A DNA stretch of 24,137 nucleotides, taken from contig CAJUOR010000023.1 of assembly GCA_910588165.1 (NCBI GenBank), positions 1 through 24,137 of the forward strand, given 5' to 3'. Position 1 is the stretch's first letter. The number at the start of each line of letters is the position of its first letter. The notes beneath the pieces are model-generated. The model made no database searches, was not told the DNA's origin, and was given only the letters and a program-made list of their open reading frames with translations. This DNA comes from an uncultured Thomasclavelia sp. (GTDB lineage Bacteria; Bacillota_I; Bacilli_A; Erysipelotrichales; Coprobacillaceae). This document shows positions 12,994 through 21,171 of this stretch, piece after piece. Both the position numbers and the translations under genes were made by a program.

Positions 12994-13914
12994 ATGAAAG
13001 TATTTCCGGTCATTCCCCGCGGTTATTGTAAAGGTGTTGTCAAAGCCATTGTCTTAGCTAAAAAGAGTTTAGCATTATATCCGCATGAACCTATCTATAT
13101 TTTAGGCATGATTGTGCATAATCAATATATTGTGAATGCTTTAGAACAACTAGGCATTCATACAATCGACAAGAAAGGTAAAACTCGTTTAGAGTTATTA
13201 GATGAAATTGACAAAGGTGTTGTTTTGATTACAGCCCATGGTGTTGGCGATGAAGTCTATCAGAAAGCTCGAGAAAAAGGCTTAAAGATTGTCGATGCAA
13301 CTTGTGAAGACGTGATTAAAACCCATGATTTGATTAAAGAAAAAATTGCCCAAGGTCAAGAAGTGCTCTACATCGGTAAGCAAGGACACCCCGAAGCAGA
13401 AGGAACTTTAGCGATTGACGACAAGCATATTCACTTAATTCAAAACCAAGCCGATATTGATAGACTCATTGATAAAAACTTAAATTATGTTATCACAAAT
13501 CAAACAACCATGAGTTTATGGGATATTTTCGATTTATGCGAATACGCCTATAAAACATTACCTCATCTTGAGATTGTGAAAGAAACTTGTACAGCTACTA
13601 AAATTCGCCAAAAAGCCATTAGTCAATTACCCGAAGATATTGATTTAGTCATTATTGTCGGTGATCCTCATAGCAACAATACAACTAGATTAGCTGAAAT
13701 TGCCAAGCAAAAGGCTCATAAAGAAGTCATCATGATTGAAAGCTTACAAGAGCTTGATTTAAGTATACTACAAGGAAAACAACATATTGCAGTTAGCTCC
13801 GGGGCATCTACCCCTACTTATCTTACCGAGCAAGTTATCAACTTTTTAAAAGAGTATGACAGTAACCAAAGCGAAAGCCTACCTGTCATTGACTATCAAC
13901 ATATTTTAGATTAG
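12994..13914 (+). CDS. ispH: HMB-PP reductase (MEP pathway, Fe-S enzyme)
   Basis: Last step of the MEP pathway: reduces HMB-PP to isopentenyl and dimethylallyl diphosphate. The 306 residues carry the three [4Fe-4S] ligands Cys 12 (IPRGYCKGV), Cys 104 (VDATCEDV) and Cys 199 (KETCTATKIRQ). Substrate-binding His 42, His 82 (TAHGV) and His 132 are present, with Glu 134 in GHPEAEGTL and the TNQTTMS block at 168-174. The usual Pro after the second Cys is Glu here. The start has GAGGTGA 7 bases upstream. It is on the opposite strand to its neighbours cshB and pepP, following the yqfQ-like gene as in the yqfP-yqfQ region of Bacillus, though the orientation differs. Confidence 0.96.
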   Translation: MKVFPVIPRGYCKGVVKAIVLAKKSLALYPHEPIYILGMIVHNQYIVNALEQLGIHTIDKKGKTRLELLDEIDKGVVLITAHGVGDEVYQKAREKGLKIVDATCEDVIKTHDLIKEKIAQGQEVLYIGKQGHPEAEGTLAIDDKHIHLIQNQADIDRLIDKNLNYVITNQTTMSLWDIFDLCEYAYKTLPHLEIVKETCTATKIRQKAISQLPEDIDLVIIVGDPHSNNTTRLAEIAKQKAHKEVIMIESLQELDLSILQGKQHIAVSSGASTPTYLTEQVINFLKEYDSNQSESLPVIDYQHILD

Positions 13915-13921
13915 ATTTAAA

Positions 13922-13954
13922 AACGTGTCTTAAAAACTAAGACACGTTATTTTT
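13922..13954. terminator. Bidirectional terminator between ispH and pepP
   Basis: AACGTGTCTTA (13922-13932) and TAAGACACGTT (13938-13948) form a perfect 11-bp stem with a 5-base loop. The plus-strand tail is TTATTTTT and the minus-strand tail TTTTT, serving both convergent units. Confidence 0.9.
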
Positions 13955-13961
13955 GTCGCAT

Positions 13962-15167
13962 TTAACCACGATGTTCTTGCATATAAGCTTCGATTTCTTC
14001 GGTTGTTCGCATAATATCCTGAGATAAGACCCTACAACCATCTTCCGTAATCAACAAATCATCTTCAATACGGATACCGATAGCTTCTTCTTCGATATAC
14101 AATCCCGGTTCATTGGAAATAATCGCCCCGGGGCGTAATTTCGCATTAGAAGCGATTGTAACATCATGTACATCTAAACCCAAATGATGACTGACACCAT
14201 GCATATAATATTTCGCTAGCTCTTCCGGTTTTTCAATCAATCCAATCTCGATTAAACCGTTAGCTAGTACTTCTTTACAGATTTCATTTAAGTCAAAAGG
14301 TGTTAAGCCCGGTCTTGCCTCATCTCTAACCCTCTGATTAGCCTTTAGAACAATATCATAAATCTGTTTTTGTCTAGGGGTAAATTTTCCATTAGCCGGA
14401 TATGTTCTGGTAATATCGGAACAATACCCCTCGTACATAGCTCCTAAATCTAAAAGAATTAAATCTCCATCATGAATCATATCGCGATTAGTTCCGTAAT
14501 GTAGCATTGTTCCATTATAGCCGGCACCGGCAATCGTTGGGAAAGACGGTTTAATAGAACCTTGGTATTTGATTGAATATTCATAAGTGGCCTGCACTTG
14601 ATACTCATATAATCCGGGTTTTAAAACTTTCAAGACCTCATTCAAACCATTTTTAGTCATCTCAATCGCTTTTTCAACCTTAGTAACTTCATCAGAATCC
14701 TTCTGCATTCTTAATGTACCGATAATGGAATATAAATTTTTGATTTCTATTGTCGGAAAATGGGTGCGATACTCTTGGGCTTTTCTAATATTTAACCCTT
14801 TATTTTGAGATAAGTTAAATTCATTTTGTAAAAAATACATTTTTTCAATACAACGACGATTGATATTCAAAAGAATTTCATTATCCAAACTTTCCATGAA
14901 CTTAATGTTGTCAATCTGAGATTTCGCTTTCGCTTCCTTGACACCCATGCGTTTCCCCATCCATTTTTCAACAGTTGGATCCGGTTTTTCAATGAATAAT
15001 TGTACCTCAACTCCTTCATTTCTCTTGACTAAAAGCAATGCCATATTTTCACGATCAATACCTGTTAGATAAAAGAAATCTCGTGAAACCGGTGAATCGG
15101 CATAAATAACCGCTAATGATTCATTGTCCATAGCATCAATAACTTGTTGTCTTCTTTTGTTGTACAT
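13962..15167 (-). CDS. pepP: Xaa-Pro aminopeptidase (M24B)
   Basis: Dinuclear-metal peptidase that removes an N-terminal residue preceding proline; 401 residues. It has an N-terminal creatinase-like domain (about 1-160) and the C-terminal pita-bread domain. Metal ligands are visible in LDLGAMYEGYCSDITRTYP (two Asp), HGVSHHLGLDVHD (His), SNEPGLYIEEE (Glu) and GIRIEDDLLI (Glu). The ATG has GGGAGGG upstream and follows the Nif3-like gene by 14 bases. It is the last gene of the glyS-dnaG-rpoD operon. In B. subtilis no peptidase sits between yqfO and ispH, so this is a lineage-specific insertion into conserved order (from memory of that map). Confidence 0.92.
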   Translation of the reverse strand: MYNKRRQQVIDAMDNESLAVIYADSPVSRDFFYLTGIDRENMALLLVKRNEGVEVQLFIEKPDPTVEKWMGKRMGVKEAKAKSQIDNIKFMESLDNEILLNINRRCIEKMYFLQNEFNLSQNKGLNIRKAQEYRTHFPTIEIKNLYSIIGTLRMQKDSDEVTKVEKAIEMTKNGLNEVLKVLKPGLYEYQVQATYEYSIKYQGSIKPSFPTIAGAGYNGTMLHYGTNRDMIHDGDLILLDLGAMYEGYCSDITRTYPANGKFTPRQKQIYDIVLKANQRVRDEARPGLTPFDLNEICKEVLANGLIEIGLIEKPEELAKYYMHGVSHHLGLDVHDVTIASNAKLRPGAIISNEPGLYIEEEAIGIRIEDDLLITEDGCRVLSQDIMRTTEEIEAYMQEHRG

Positions 15168-15181
15168 AAGTAACCCTCCCT

Positions 15182-15925
15182 TTAATAAATTTGAAAATAA
15201 TCTTTTTCATCAGCTTGAACACATCGAAACTGATATTGTTTCGTTAATATTTCCGCTAAATCTTCCTTGAAAAAAGCTTCGATAAAATGTGGTACTTCAA
15301 TAACTGCCCCTTGTTTTCTTAGAATAATGTCCATGGCGTGCGTATAAGTCAAATCACCTGTCAAATAGACATCTGATTTATCTAAAGCCTCATTGATAAA
15401 ATCATGTCCGGCTCCGGCACACATACTGATTTTTTGAATTCCATTTGGCAAATGCCCGACAACTCTAAGATGAGCTAACCCAAATGTCTGTTTAACTTTT
15501 TCCATAAAATCAAGTGGTTGAGAAGCTTGGTTTAAAATTCCGAAGCCAACAAATTCCAAAGCTTCAATATTCTTACACCCTAACTTCTTTAATAACTGTA
15601 AATTCATACGGGCTTTATCATAATTTGTATGCATGGCATAAACCGTGATATGATGGCTTAAAATAGCCTCAATATTCTGACCGAAGGTTGTTTCTAAATC
15701 AATCGTATTAAAGCGATTAAATAGAAATGGGTGATGACTGATGATTAAATTACAGTTGGTTTCGATGGCTTGTTTAATCGTGTAGGCATCAACATTTAAA
15801 CACAAAAGAACTCCTTGTAATTCATGATGGACATTACCAATCTGCAAACCGGAATGATCCCAATCTTCAGCCAAATTTAAAGGAACGATAGCTTCTAAAT
15901 CATCAAGTACCTCTTTAATCCTCAT
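15182..15925 (-). CDS. Nif3-like / DUF34 metal-binding protein (YqfO type, short form)
   Basis: 247 residues of the NIF3/GTP cyclohydrolase I type 2-like family. Recognisable blocks are the start (VPLNLAEDWDHSGLQIG), the metal-binding ISHHPFLF, MHTNYDKARMNL, and the C-terminal GDLTYTHAMDI with VPHFIEAFF providing late His and Glu ligands. B. subtilis YqfO carries a roughly 120-residue PII-like insert; this protein lacks it. The ATG overlaps the end of trmK by 11 bases, with GGAGGTG upstream. trmK and this family are adjacent across Firmicutes, so a link to tRNA modification or nucleotide metal chemistry is often suggested, but no reaction is assigned here. Confidence 0.9.
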   Translation of the reverse strand: MRIKEVLDDLEAIVPLNLAEDWDHSGLQIGNVHHELQGVLLCLNVDAYTIKQAIETNCNLIISHHPFLFNRFNTIDLETTFGQNIEAILSHHITVYAMHTNYDKARMNLQLLKKLGCKNIEALEFVGFGILNQASQPLDFMEKVKQTFGLAHLRVVGHLPNGIQKISMCAGAGHDFINEALDKSDVYLTGDLTYTHAMDIILRKQGAVIEVPHFIEAFFKEDLAEILTKQYQFRCVQADEKDYFQIY

Positions 15926-16592
15926 TCAGCACCTCCAAAATCCAATGGTATTCTTGCTTAACAATTGGATATTTTTCATGTTCTCTTGTAATTCCTCTAA
16001 GTATTTTTTCATGCACACGTTTTTGCCACTGCCATTTTTTAATAAAGACAGAACTTTTATTTTCTAATAAATATTTACCAAAATACAATTCTTTGCTAGA
16101 AAGTTCCTGTTCGCCTTTTTGAGCTACGATAATTTCATAATAATGTTTAGCATCTTCTACAATATCTTCATCAACAATTTGCCAACCGTGACTTGTCAAC
16201 CAGCTTCTCACTAACGGTTCATTGACATTAGCCTCAATAACCAAAGTATTGATATGCGTTTTTTCTAAATCTGCTTCAAGAATATCACAAATCAGATTGC
16301 CACCCATTCCACAGATACTTACAATATCTAGGCTTTCTTCTATAATCGGTGCTAAGCCATTCCCTTTTTTTACAGAAATTTTATCTTCGGTATGAGATAA
16401 TTGAACCGTTGAAAGACAAGCCTGTAATGGTCCGTCTGCAATATCACAGGCTATAGCTTGAGATACAATATCTTCCAAAACTAGAAAAACAGGCAGATAC
16501 CCATGATCACTACCGATATCTGCCATTGTTTTATGAAGACTATATTTAGCTATGATCGAAGCAACCGCACCTAAGCGTTTAGATAATCTCAT
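15915..16592 (-). CDS. trmK: tRNA (adenine22-N1)-methyltransferase
   Basis: SAM-dependent methyltransferase that makes m1A22 in tRNA; 225 residues. The N-terminal Rossmann-like domain starts MRLSKRLGAVASIIAKYS, with SAM-binding MADIGSDHGYLPVFL and the acidic AIACDIADGPLQAC. The family block SICGMGGNLICDIL is the strongest marker. A helical C-terminal domain (about 165-225) is rich in Lys/Glu/Trp. Its ATG overlaps the rpoD stop as TAATG, so the two are translationally coupled. The order rpoD-trmK-nif3 matches B. subtilis sigA-yqfN-yqfO, apart from genes inserted there. Confidence 0.94.
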   Translation of the reverse strand: MRLSKRLGAVASIIAKYSLHKTMADIGSDHGYLPVFLVLEDIVSQAIACDIADGPLQACLSTVQLSHTEDKISVKKGNGLAPIIEESLDIVSICGMGGNLICDILEADLEKTHINTLVIEANVNEPLVRSWLTSHGWQIVDEDIVEDAKHYYEIIVAQKGEQELSSKELYFGKYLLENKSSVFIKKWQWQKRVHEKILRGITREHEKYPIVKQEYHWILEVLNED

Positions 16593-17830
16593 TATTTATC
16601 TAAAAAATCTTTTAAACGTTTAGAGCGAGATGGGTGCTTTAATTTACGGAGTGCCTTTGCCTCAATTTGACGGATACGCTCACGAGTGACATTAAATTCC
16701 TTACCAACTTCTTCTAGTGTACGTGTACGACCGTCATCTAAACCGAAACGCAAACGCAACACTTTTTCTTCTCGGTCAGTTAATTCTAAAAGAACTTCGT
16801 TTAATTCATCTTTTAAAAGCTCATTAGCTGCATAATCATCCGGACTCATGGCTTGTTCATCTTCAATGAAATCACCTAAGTGAGAATCATCTTCTTCACC
16901 GATTGGGGTTTCCAAAGATACCGGTTCTAAGGAAATTTTCTGAATTTCACGGACTTTTTCAGGCGTCATTCCCGGCATACGATCTGCAATTTCCTCAGCG
17001 GTAGGTTCACGTCCTAACTCTTGAATCAATTGACGTTGGATACGTGTCAATTTATTGATTGTTTCAACCATATGTACCGGAATACGAATTGTACGTGCCT
17101 GATCGGCAATAGCACGTGTAATCGCTTGACGAATCCACCAAGTCGCATATGTAGAAAATTTAAAGCCCTTTTCATAGTCAAACTTTTCTACAGCCTTAAT
17201 GAGTCCCATATTCCCTTCTTGAATTAAATCCAAAAACAGCATCCCACGTCCGACATAGCGTTTGGCAATTGAAACGACTAAACGCAAGTTAGCAGCCGCC
17301 AAACGTTTTTTGGCTTCTTCATCGCCTTCTAAAATACGTTTAGCTAAAACGATTTCTTCTTCATGATTCAACAACTCAACTGTCCCAATCTCTTTCAAAT
17401 ACATCTTAACAGGATCGTTGATTTTGACATTGCTACCTAAACTATTGTCATCATAATTATCGTGACTATACATATTAAATGTATCACCGGTATACATATC
17501 AAAATCTTCAACGAAATCTAAGTCAGTATTATCATCGATTGAAAGTCCATCTAAATCATCGTCTAAGCCTAAGTCGATTTCTCCTAGGTCAGTCAAATCA
17601 ATACTGTCGGCTTCAATCTCGTCTAAGACATCATCTCGAATTTCTATTTTTTTATCAGTGATGTAATTCAACAATTCATCGGCACTGGAATCATCTAATT
17701 CATATTTACTCATCAATTCATCGATATCTTCTTGTGTGATAAATCCGACCTTTAGATTTTTTTCATCAACTATCTTCGTTAGACTTTCAATTGAAACAGC
17801 TTCTACTTTCTTATTTTTCTTCTTCTCCAT
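16592..17830 (-). CDS. rpoD: RNA polymerase primary sigma factor (SigA/RpoD)
   Basis: Housekeeping sigma factor, 412 residues. Region 1.1 (about 1-75) is followed by an unusually Asp-rich linker (about 75-125: SIDLTDLGEIDLGLDDDLDG and more). Region 1.2 starts at DPVKMYLKEIG. Regions 2.1-2.4 include AAANLRLVVSIAKRYVGRG, FKFSTYATWWIRQAI and RTIRIPVHM. Region 3 has TAEEIADRMPGM, and region 4.2 is the helix-turn-helix RTLEEVGKEFNVTRERIRQI. AAAGGAGT precedes the ATG. It sits 17 bases after dnaG in the classic macromolecular-synthesis operon. Region 2.5/3.0 should read the TGn element, consistent with the many extended -10 promoters in this window. Confidence 0.97.
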   Translation of the reverse strand: MEKKKNKKVEAVSIESLTKIVDEKNLKVGFITQEDIDELMSKYELDDSSADELLNYITDKKIEIRDDVLDEIEADSIDLTDLGEIDLGLDDDLDGLSIDDNTDLDFVEDFDMYTGDTFNMYSHDNYDDNSLGSNVKINDPVKMYLKEIGTVELLNHEEEIVLAKRILEGDEEAKKRLAAANLRLVVSIAKRYVGRGMLFLDLIQEGNMGLIKAVEKFDYEKGFKFSTYATWWIRQAITRAIADQARTIRIPVHMVETINKLTRIQRQLIQELGREPTAEEIADRMPGMTPEKVREIQKISLEPVSLETPIGEEDDSHLGDFIEDEQAMSPDDYAANELLKDELNEVLLELTDREEKVLRLRFGLDDGRTRTLEEVGKEFNVTRERIRQIEAKALRKLKHPSRSKRLKDFLDK

Positions 17831-17847
17831 GCAATGACTCCTTTCTT

Positions 17848-19608
17848 TTACTTACATTGCAATTCAATCATTTTCATCGCTAATTCCGATTTTTTATTCT
17901 CATCTAGCTCAACAGCCATTTGGGCTTTTAAATCATCAATTTGAAGTTTGATCGAATACTTCTTGATGGTCATAATATAATCGTCTATCACCTTGCGAGT
18001 GCTATCTTTAGGTAATGTCAATTCGCTAATTTCAAACAGCGTCGAAACTAAAGTTTCATCACTTCCGATAAAATCAACTAAAGCCGCTATATCTAAAGCT
18101 CCTTGATAATGGTGATAATAATCAGTGATATAATTAGCTAGTAATCTGTATTTATCATCATACAAAAAACCTAATTCACTTTCATACCTTGTTGCGACAT
18201 TTCTATCTAACAGCATATAGTATAATAAGCCTGCTTCTGACATTGCATATTTATTATGTGGCTGTTTAGGACGATGATGAGAGATAATTGGCATTTTCTC
18301 TTTTTTTTGAATATTATTTTTCAAACCGGAAACACGTTTAAAAATAATATCTCGACTAAAACCTGATTTAACGGAAACTAAATCAATGTAGTAATCTAAA
18401 TCAATGGCATCTTCAACCTGACATAAAAGCTTAGCGATTTTTTCTAAATAACTTCTTCGTTCTTCATAGTTATCTTTATGTATCTTTTCATATTCATCAT
18501 TTATTTTAAATTCCAAAACTGAAATGTGTTTATTTAAAGCATTGATTAAAGCTTCTTGTCCAAAATTCTCTAAAAGCTCATCGGGATCCATTCCTTGAGG
18601 CAAACAAATGATTCTGACTTTGAATCCCGCACCTAATAAAACCTGACTCGCCTTGCCCATAGCATCAAGACCCGGACGATCACCGTCTAAACACAAATAA
18701 ATGGTATCTGTCACTTTTCTTAAAAGCGTTAAATGCGATTTAGTCAAAGCAGTTCCCATTAAAGCAACCGCATTTTCAAGTCCTGCTCGATACAAGGCAA
18801 TGACATCCATAAAGCCTTCTAAAAGATAGGCAAAGCCCGCTTTTTTGATGGCACTTTTACTTTGCGCATAATGATATAACATATCGCCTTTAGTAAAAAT
18901 CTCGGACTCAGGTGAATTCATATATTTAGCTTGTTGCTCATCAGGCAAATAAATACGCCCTGAAAAACCGATAACCTGCCCATTACTATCCCATAAAGGA
19001 AAAACGATACGTTCCTTAAATCTATCATAATAACCGCTTCTTCCTTCAACCACTAAACCTGAGCGTGCCATATCCAGCGGACTGAAATTAAGTTGCGTAA
19101 AAGCTTTTTTTAAGGAATCATCGTTTGGGGCATAGCCAATTTGAAACTCCTTAATAATGCGCTCATCTAAATGTCTTTTAAGCAAGTAATCTCTTGCCTT
19201 CAAAGCCGGTTTGGTATCTAAGAATAGCTGATAGATTTTACTTGCTTCAGAATGCATCTGATACAAAGGCACAAGCTTATCATCTATCTTTTTTTCTTGT
19301 TGATAGCTATTTAATTCAGGGACATCAATCCCTGCCATTTCGGCACACATCTTAACAGCCTCAATATATGAAATCTTTAAATAATCTTTCAAAAATGTGA
19401 AAACATTCCCACCTGCATTACAGACAAAGCATTTATATATCTGTAACTCTTGAGAAACAGACATCGAGGGATTTTTGTCATCATGAAACGGACAAACCGC
19501 CCAATACCCTTTCCCTTTTTTATGTAAAGGCAAATAATTGCCGATGACATCAACGATATCTACACTTGAACGAATCTGTTGAAGTTTCTCCTCTGATAAT
19601 CTCGGCAT
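17848..19608 (-). CDS. dnaG: DNA primase
   Basis: Synthesises RNA primers for replication with the DnaB/C helicase; 586 residues. The N-terminal CHC2 zinc finger has Cys 39, His 42, Cys 60 and Cys 63 (CPFHDDKNPS, KCFVC). The TOPRIM catalytic core has YLLEGFMDV (Glu 264) and CLDGDRPG (Asp 308, Asp 310), preceded by KERIVFPLWD and IGFSGR. The C-terminal helicase-interaction domain (about 440-586) is less conserved but helical. GAGGTGA lies before the ATG. It is 14 bases downstream of glyS and 17 upstream of rpoD, with no terminator on either side. Confidence 0.97.
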   Translation of the reverse strand: MPRLSEEKLQQIRSSVDIVDVIGNYLPLHKKGKGYWAVCPFHDDKNPSMSVSQELQIYKCFVCNAGGNVFTFLKDYLKISYIEAVKMCAEMAGIDVPELNSYQQEKKIDDKLVPLYQMHSEASKIYQLFLDTKPALKARDYLLKRHLDERIIKEFQIGYAPNDDSLKKAFTQLNFSPLDMARSGLVVEGRSGYYDRFKERIVFPLWDSNGQVIGFSGRIYLPDEQQAKYMNSPESEIFTKGDMLYHYAQSKSAIKKAGFAYLLEGFMDVIALYRAGLENAVALMGTALTKSHLTLLRKVTDTIYLCLDGDRPGLDAMGKASQVLLGAGFKVRIICLPQGMDPDELLENFGQEALINALNKHISVLEFKINDEYEKIHKDNYEERRSYLEKIAKLLCQVEDAIDLDYYIDLVSVKSGFSRDIIFKRVSGLKNNIQKKEKMPIISHHRPKQPHNKYAMSEAGLLYYMLLDRNVATRYESELGFLYDDKYRLLANYITDYYHHYQGALDIAALVDFIGSDETLVSTLFEISELTLPKDSTRKVIDDYIMTIKKYSIKLQIDDLKAQMAVELDENKKSELAMKMIELQCK

Positions 19609-19622
19609 TTTCGTTCACCTCA

Positions 19623-20996
19623 CTAAAAACTTACTTTACTACTTAAATAACTTTCTAAATCGGCAATAGCCATACGCACCTGTTCCATTGAATCACGTTC
19701 ACGAACAGTTACACACTGATCTTCTAATGTATCAAAATCAATTGTGATACAATATGGTGTACCGATTGCATCTTGACGGCGATAACGTTTACCGATATTA
19801 CCGGCTTCGTCAAATTCCACATTAAAATGTTTGGCTAGTTTAGCATAAACTTCTCTAGCTGTTTCACTTTGTTTTTTAGTTAATGGTAAGATAGCTGCTT
19901 TAACCGGTGCAATTGAAGGATGCAAATGCATCACGATACGTGTATCTTTTTCATTGATTTGTTCTTCATCATAAGCATCGTTCATAACAGCTAAGAACAG
20001 ACGTTCAACCCCAACTGACGGTTCCACAACATAAGGAACATATTTTTCATTTGTTTCAGGATCTAAGTAATCCATATTTTTCTTTGAATAAGCGATATGA
20101 CGATTCAAATCGTAATCTGTACGATCGGCAATTCCCCATAATTCGCCCCAACCAAAGCTATACAAGAACTCAATATCACTTGTCGCTTTAGAATAGAAAG
20201 ATAACTCTTCTTTACTATGATCTCTAAAACGTAAATTTTCTTCTTTTAAACCTAAAGAAAGTAAGAAATCCATACAATATTTTTTCCAATATGCAAACCA
20301 TTCTAAATCCGTATCCGGTTTACAGAAGAATTCTAATTCCATCTGTTCAAATTCACGTGGTCTGAAAATGAAATTACCCGGCGTAATTTCGTTTCTGAAT
20401 GACTTACCGATCTGTCCGATTCCAAAAGGAACTTTTTTACGTGTCGTTCTTTGAATATTTTTAAAGTTGACAAAAATACCTTGCGCTGTTTCCGGACGTA
20501 AATAAACAACGCTTTTAGCATCTTCGACAACCCCCATACTTGTTTTAAACATCAATTGGAATTGTCTGATATCTGTGAAATTTTCACTACCACAATTTGG
20601 GCACTTGATATGATGCTCTTGAATGAAAGATGTCAGTTGTTCATTTGTCCAACCGTCGCAATGTTCCTCCGGATAAGCGTCTTCAATCAATTTATCAGCA
20701 CGATGACGTGTTTTACAATCACGACAATCCATCAAAGGATCAGAGAATCCACCGACATGTCCGGTTGCTTCCCAAACACGTGGATTCATTAAAATAGCCG
20801 AATCCAATCCGACATTATAAGGTGATTCTTGAATAAATTTCTTCCACCATGCACGTTTAATATTGTTTTTCATTTCAACACCTAAAGGACCGTAATCCCA
20901 TGTATTAGCTAAGCCGTCATAGATTTCAGAACCTTGATAAACATAGCCTGTACTTCTCGCGTGCGAAACAATTTTTTCCATATCTTTACTTGCCAT
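19623..20996 (-). CDS. glyS: Glycyl-tRNA synthetase, single-chain (alpha2) type
   Basis: Class II synthetase charging tRNA-Gly; 457 residues from the chosen start. Motifs: GSEIYDGLANTWDYGPLG near the N-terminus, motif 2 region IGKSFRNEITPGNFIFRPREF, EQMELEFFC, and motif 3 region PSVGVERLFLAV. The C-terminal anticodon-binding domain has IAPVKAAILPL and GKRYRRQDAIGTPYC. A Cys cluster (CRDCKTRH, CPNCGSENF) marks a zinc-binding insert. This is the eukaryote/mycoplasma-like enzyme, not the GlyQS tetramer that B. subtilis encodes at this locus. The longest frame begins at 21014, but GGGAGAGG lies 5 bases before ATG 20996, so that start is preferred. Upstream lies a promoter within an inverted repeat and a leader with an intrinsic terminator, pointing to attenuation control. 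Confidence 0.96.
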   Translation of the reverse strand: MASKDMEKIVSHARSTGYVYQGSEIYDGLANTWDYGPLGVEMKNNIKRAWWKKFIQESPYNVGLDSAILMNPRVWEATGHVGGFSDPLMDCRDCKTRHRADKLIEDAYPEEHCDGWTNEQLTSFIQEHHIKCPNCGSENFTDIRQFQLMFKTSMGVVEDAKSVVYLRPETAQGIFVNFKNIQRTTRKKVPFGIGQIGKSFRNEITPGNFIFRPREFEQMELEFFCKPDTDLEWFAYWKKYCMDFLLSLGLKEENLRFRDHSKEELSFYSKATSDIEFLYSFGWGELWGIADRTDYDLNRHIAYSKKNMDYLDPETNEKYVPYVVEPSVGVERLFLAVMNDAYDEEQINEKDTRIVMHLHPSIAPVKAAILPLTKKQSETAREVYAKLAKHFNVEFDEAGNIGKRYRRQDAIGTPYCITIDFDTLEDQCVTVRERDSMEQVRMAIADLESYLSSKVSF

Positions 20997-21018
20997 TACT
21001 ACCTCTCCCTTCATGAAT

Positions 21019-21048
21019 AAAAAAGGATACCTACCCTCTAGGCATCCT
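21019..21048 (-). terminator. Terminator in the glyS leader
   Basis: On the minus strand AGGATGCCT pairs with AGGTATCCT (9 bp with one G-U) around a 7-base loop, followed by six T counting the stem end. No coding gene lies between it and the promoter at 21123-21151, and it ends about 23 bases before the glyS ATG. Confidence 0.8.
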
Positions 21049-21116
21049 ATCTTGTTACTATGTAAAAAAGCAACAGTGCCTATCGTTATTTGTCACTTTT
21101 TTCGCTCCTTTACGCA
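21019..21116 (-). ncRNA. glyS leader RNA, candidate attenuator
   Basis: About 97 nt from the predicted transcription start to the terminator. Three pairings compete. A 5' stem joins AAAAAAG (21102-21096) with CUUUUUU (21070-21064). An antiterminator pairs UAGGCA (21082-21077) with UGCCUA (21044-21039), supported by UGUUGC/GUAACA (21075-21070 with 21058-21053). The terminator (21048-21024) uses the same UGCCU. The canonical T-box sequence (AGGGUGGNACCGCG) is not found, and the leader is far shorter than the Bacillus glyQS T-box. It may be an unusual riboswitch, an ultrashort tRNA sensor, or simply a small RNA. Pairings are seen; the regulatory role is inferred. Confidence 0.55.
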
Positions 21117-21122
21117 CACATA

Positions 21123-21151
21123 AATATACCCTTATCGTATAATTTTGTCAA
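21123..21151 (-). promoter_or_regulatory. Near-consensus promoter of the glyS-dnaG-rpoD operon
   Basis: The minus strand reads TTGACA (21151-21146), exactly 17 bases, TATATT (21128-21123). The predicted start is near 21116. It is the best -35/-10 pair with 17-base spacing in the window, and the -10 and spacer lie inside one arm of a perfect inverted repeat. Confidence 0.85.
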
Positions 21152-21168
21152 CCAACGATAAGGGTATA
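21125..21168. repeat. Perfect 14-bp inverted repeat spanning the glyS promoter
   Basis: Arms TATACCCTTATCGT (21125-21138) and ACGATAAGGGTATA (21155-21168) flank a 16-base centre that holds the -35 box. Arm centres are 30 bp apart, about three helical turns. It begins 3 bases after the recO stop, so as RNA it could also end recO transcripts, although only TATATTTAT follows in place of a T-run. It may be an operator, a terminator, or both. Confidence 0.85.
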
Positions 21169-21171
21169 ACT

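Noticed and set aside
21019..21116. Canonical T-box riboswitch upstream of glyS
   Set aside because: No AGGGUGGNACCGCG element lies on the 5' side of the antiterminator. AGGGUAGGUAUCC is similar but lies in the terminator loop and 3' arm. The leader is also too short.
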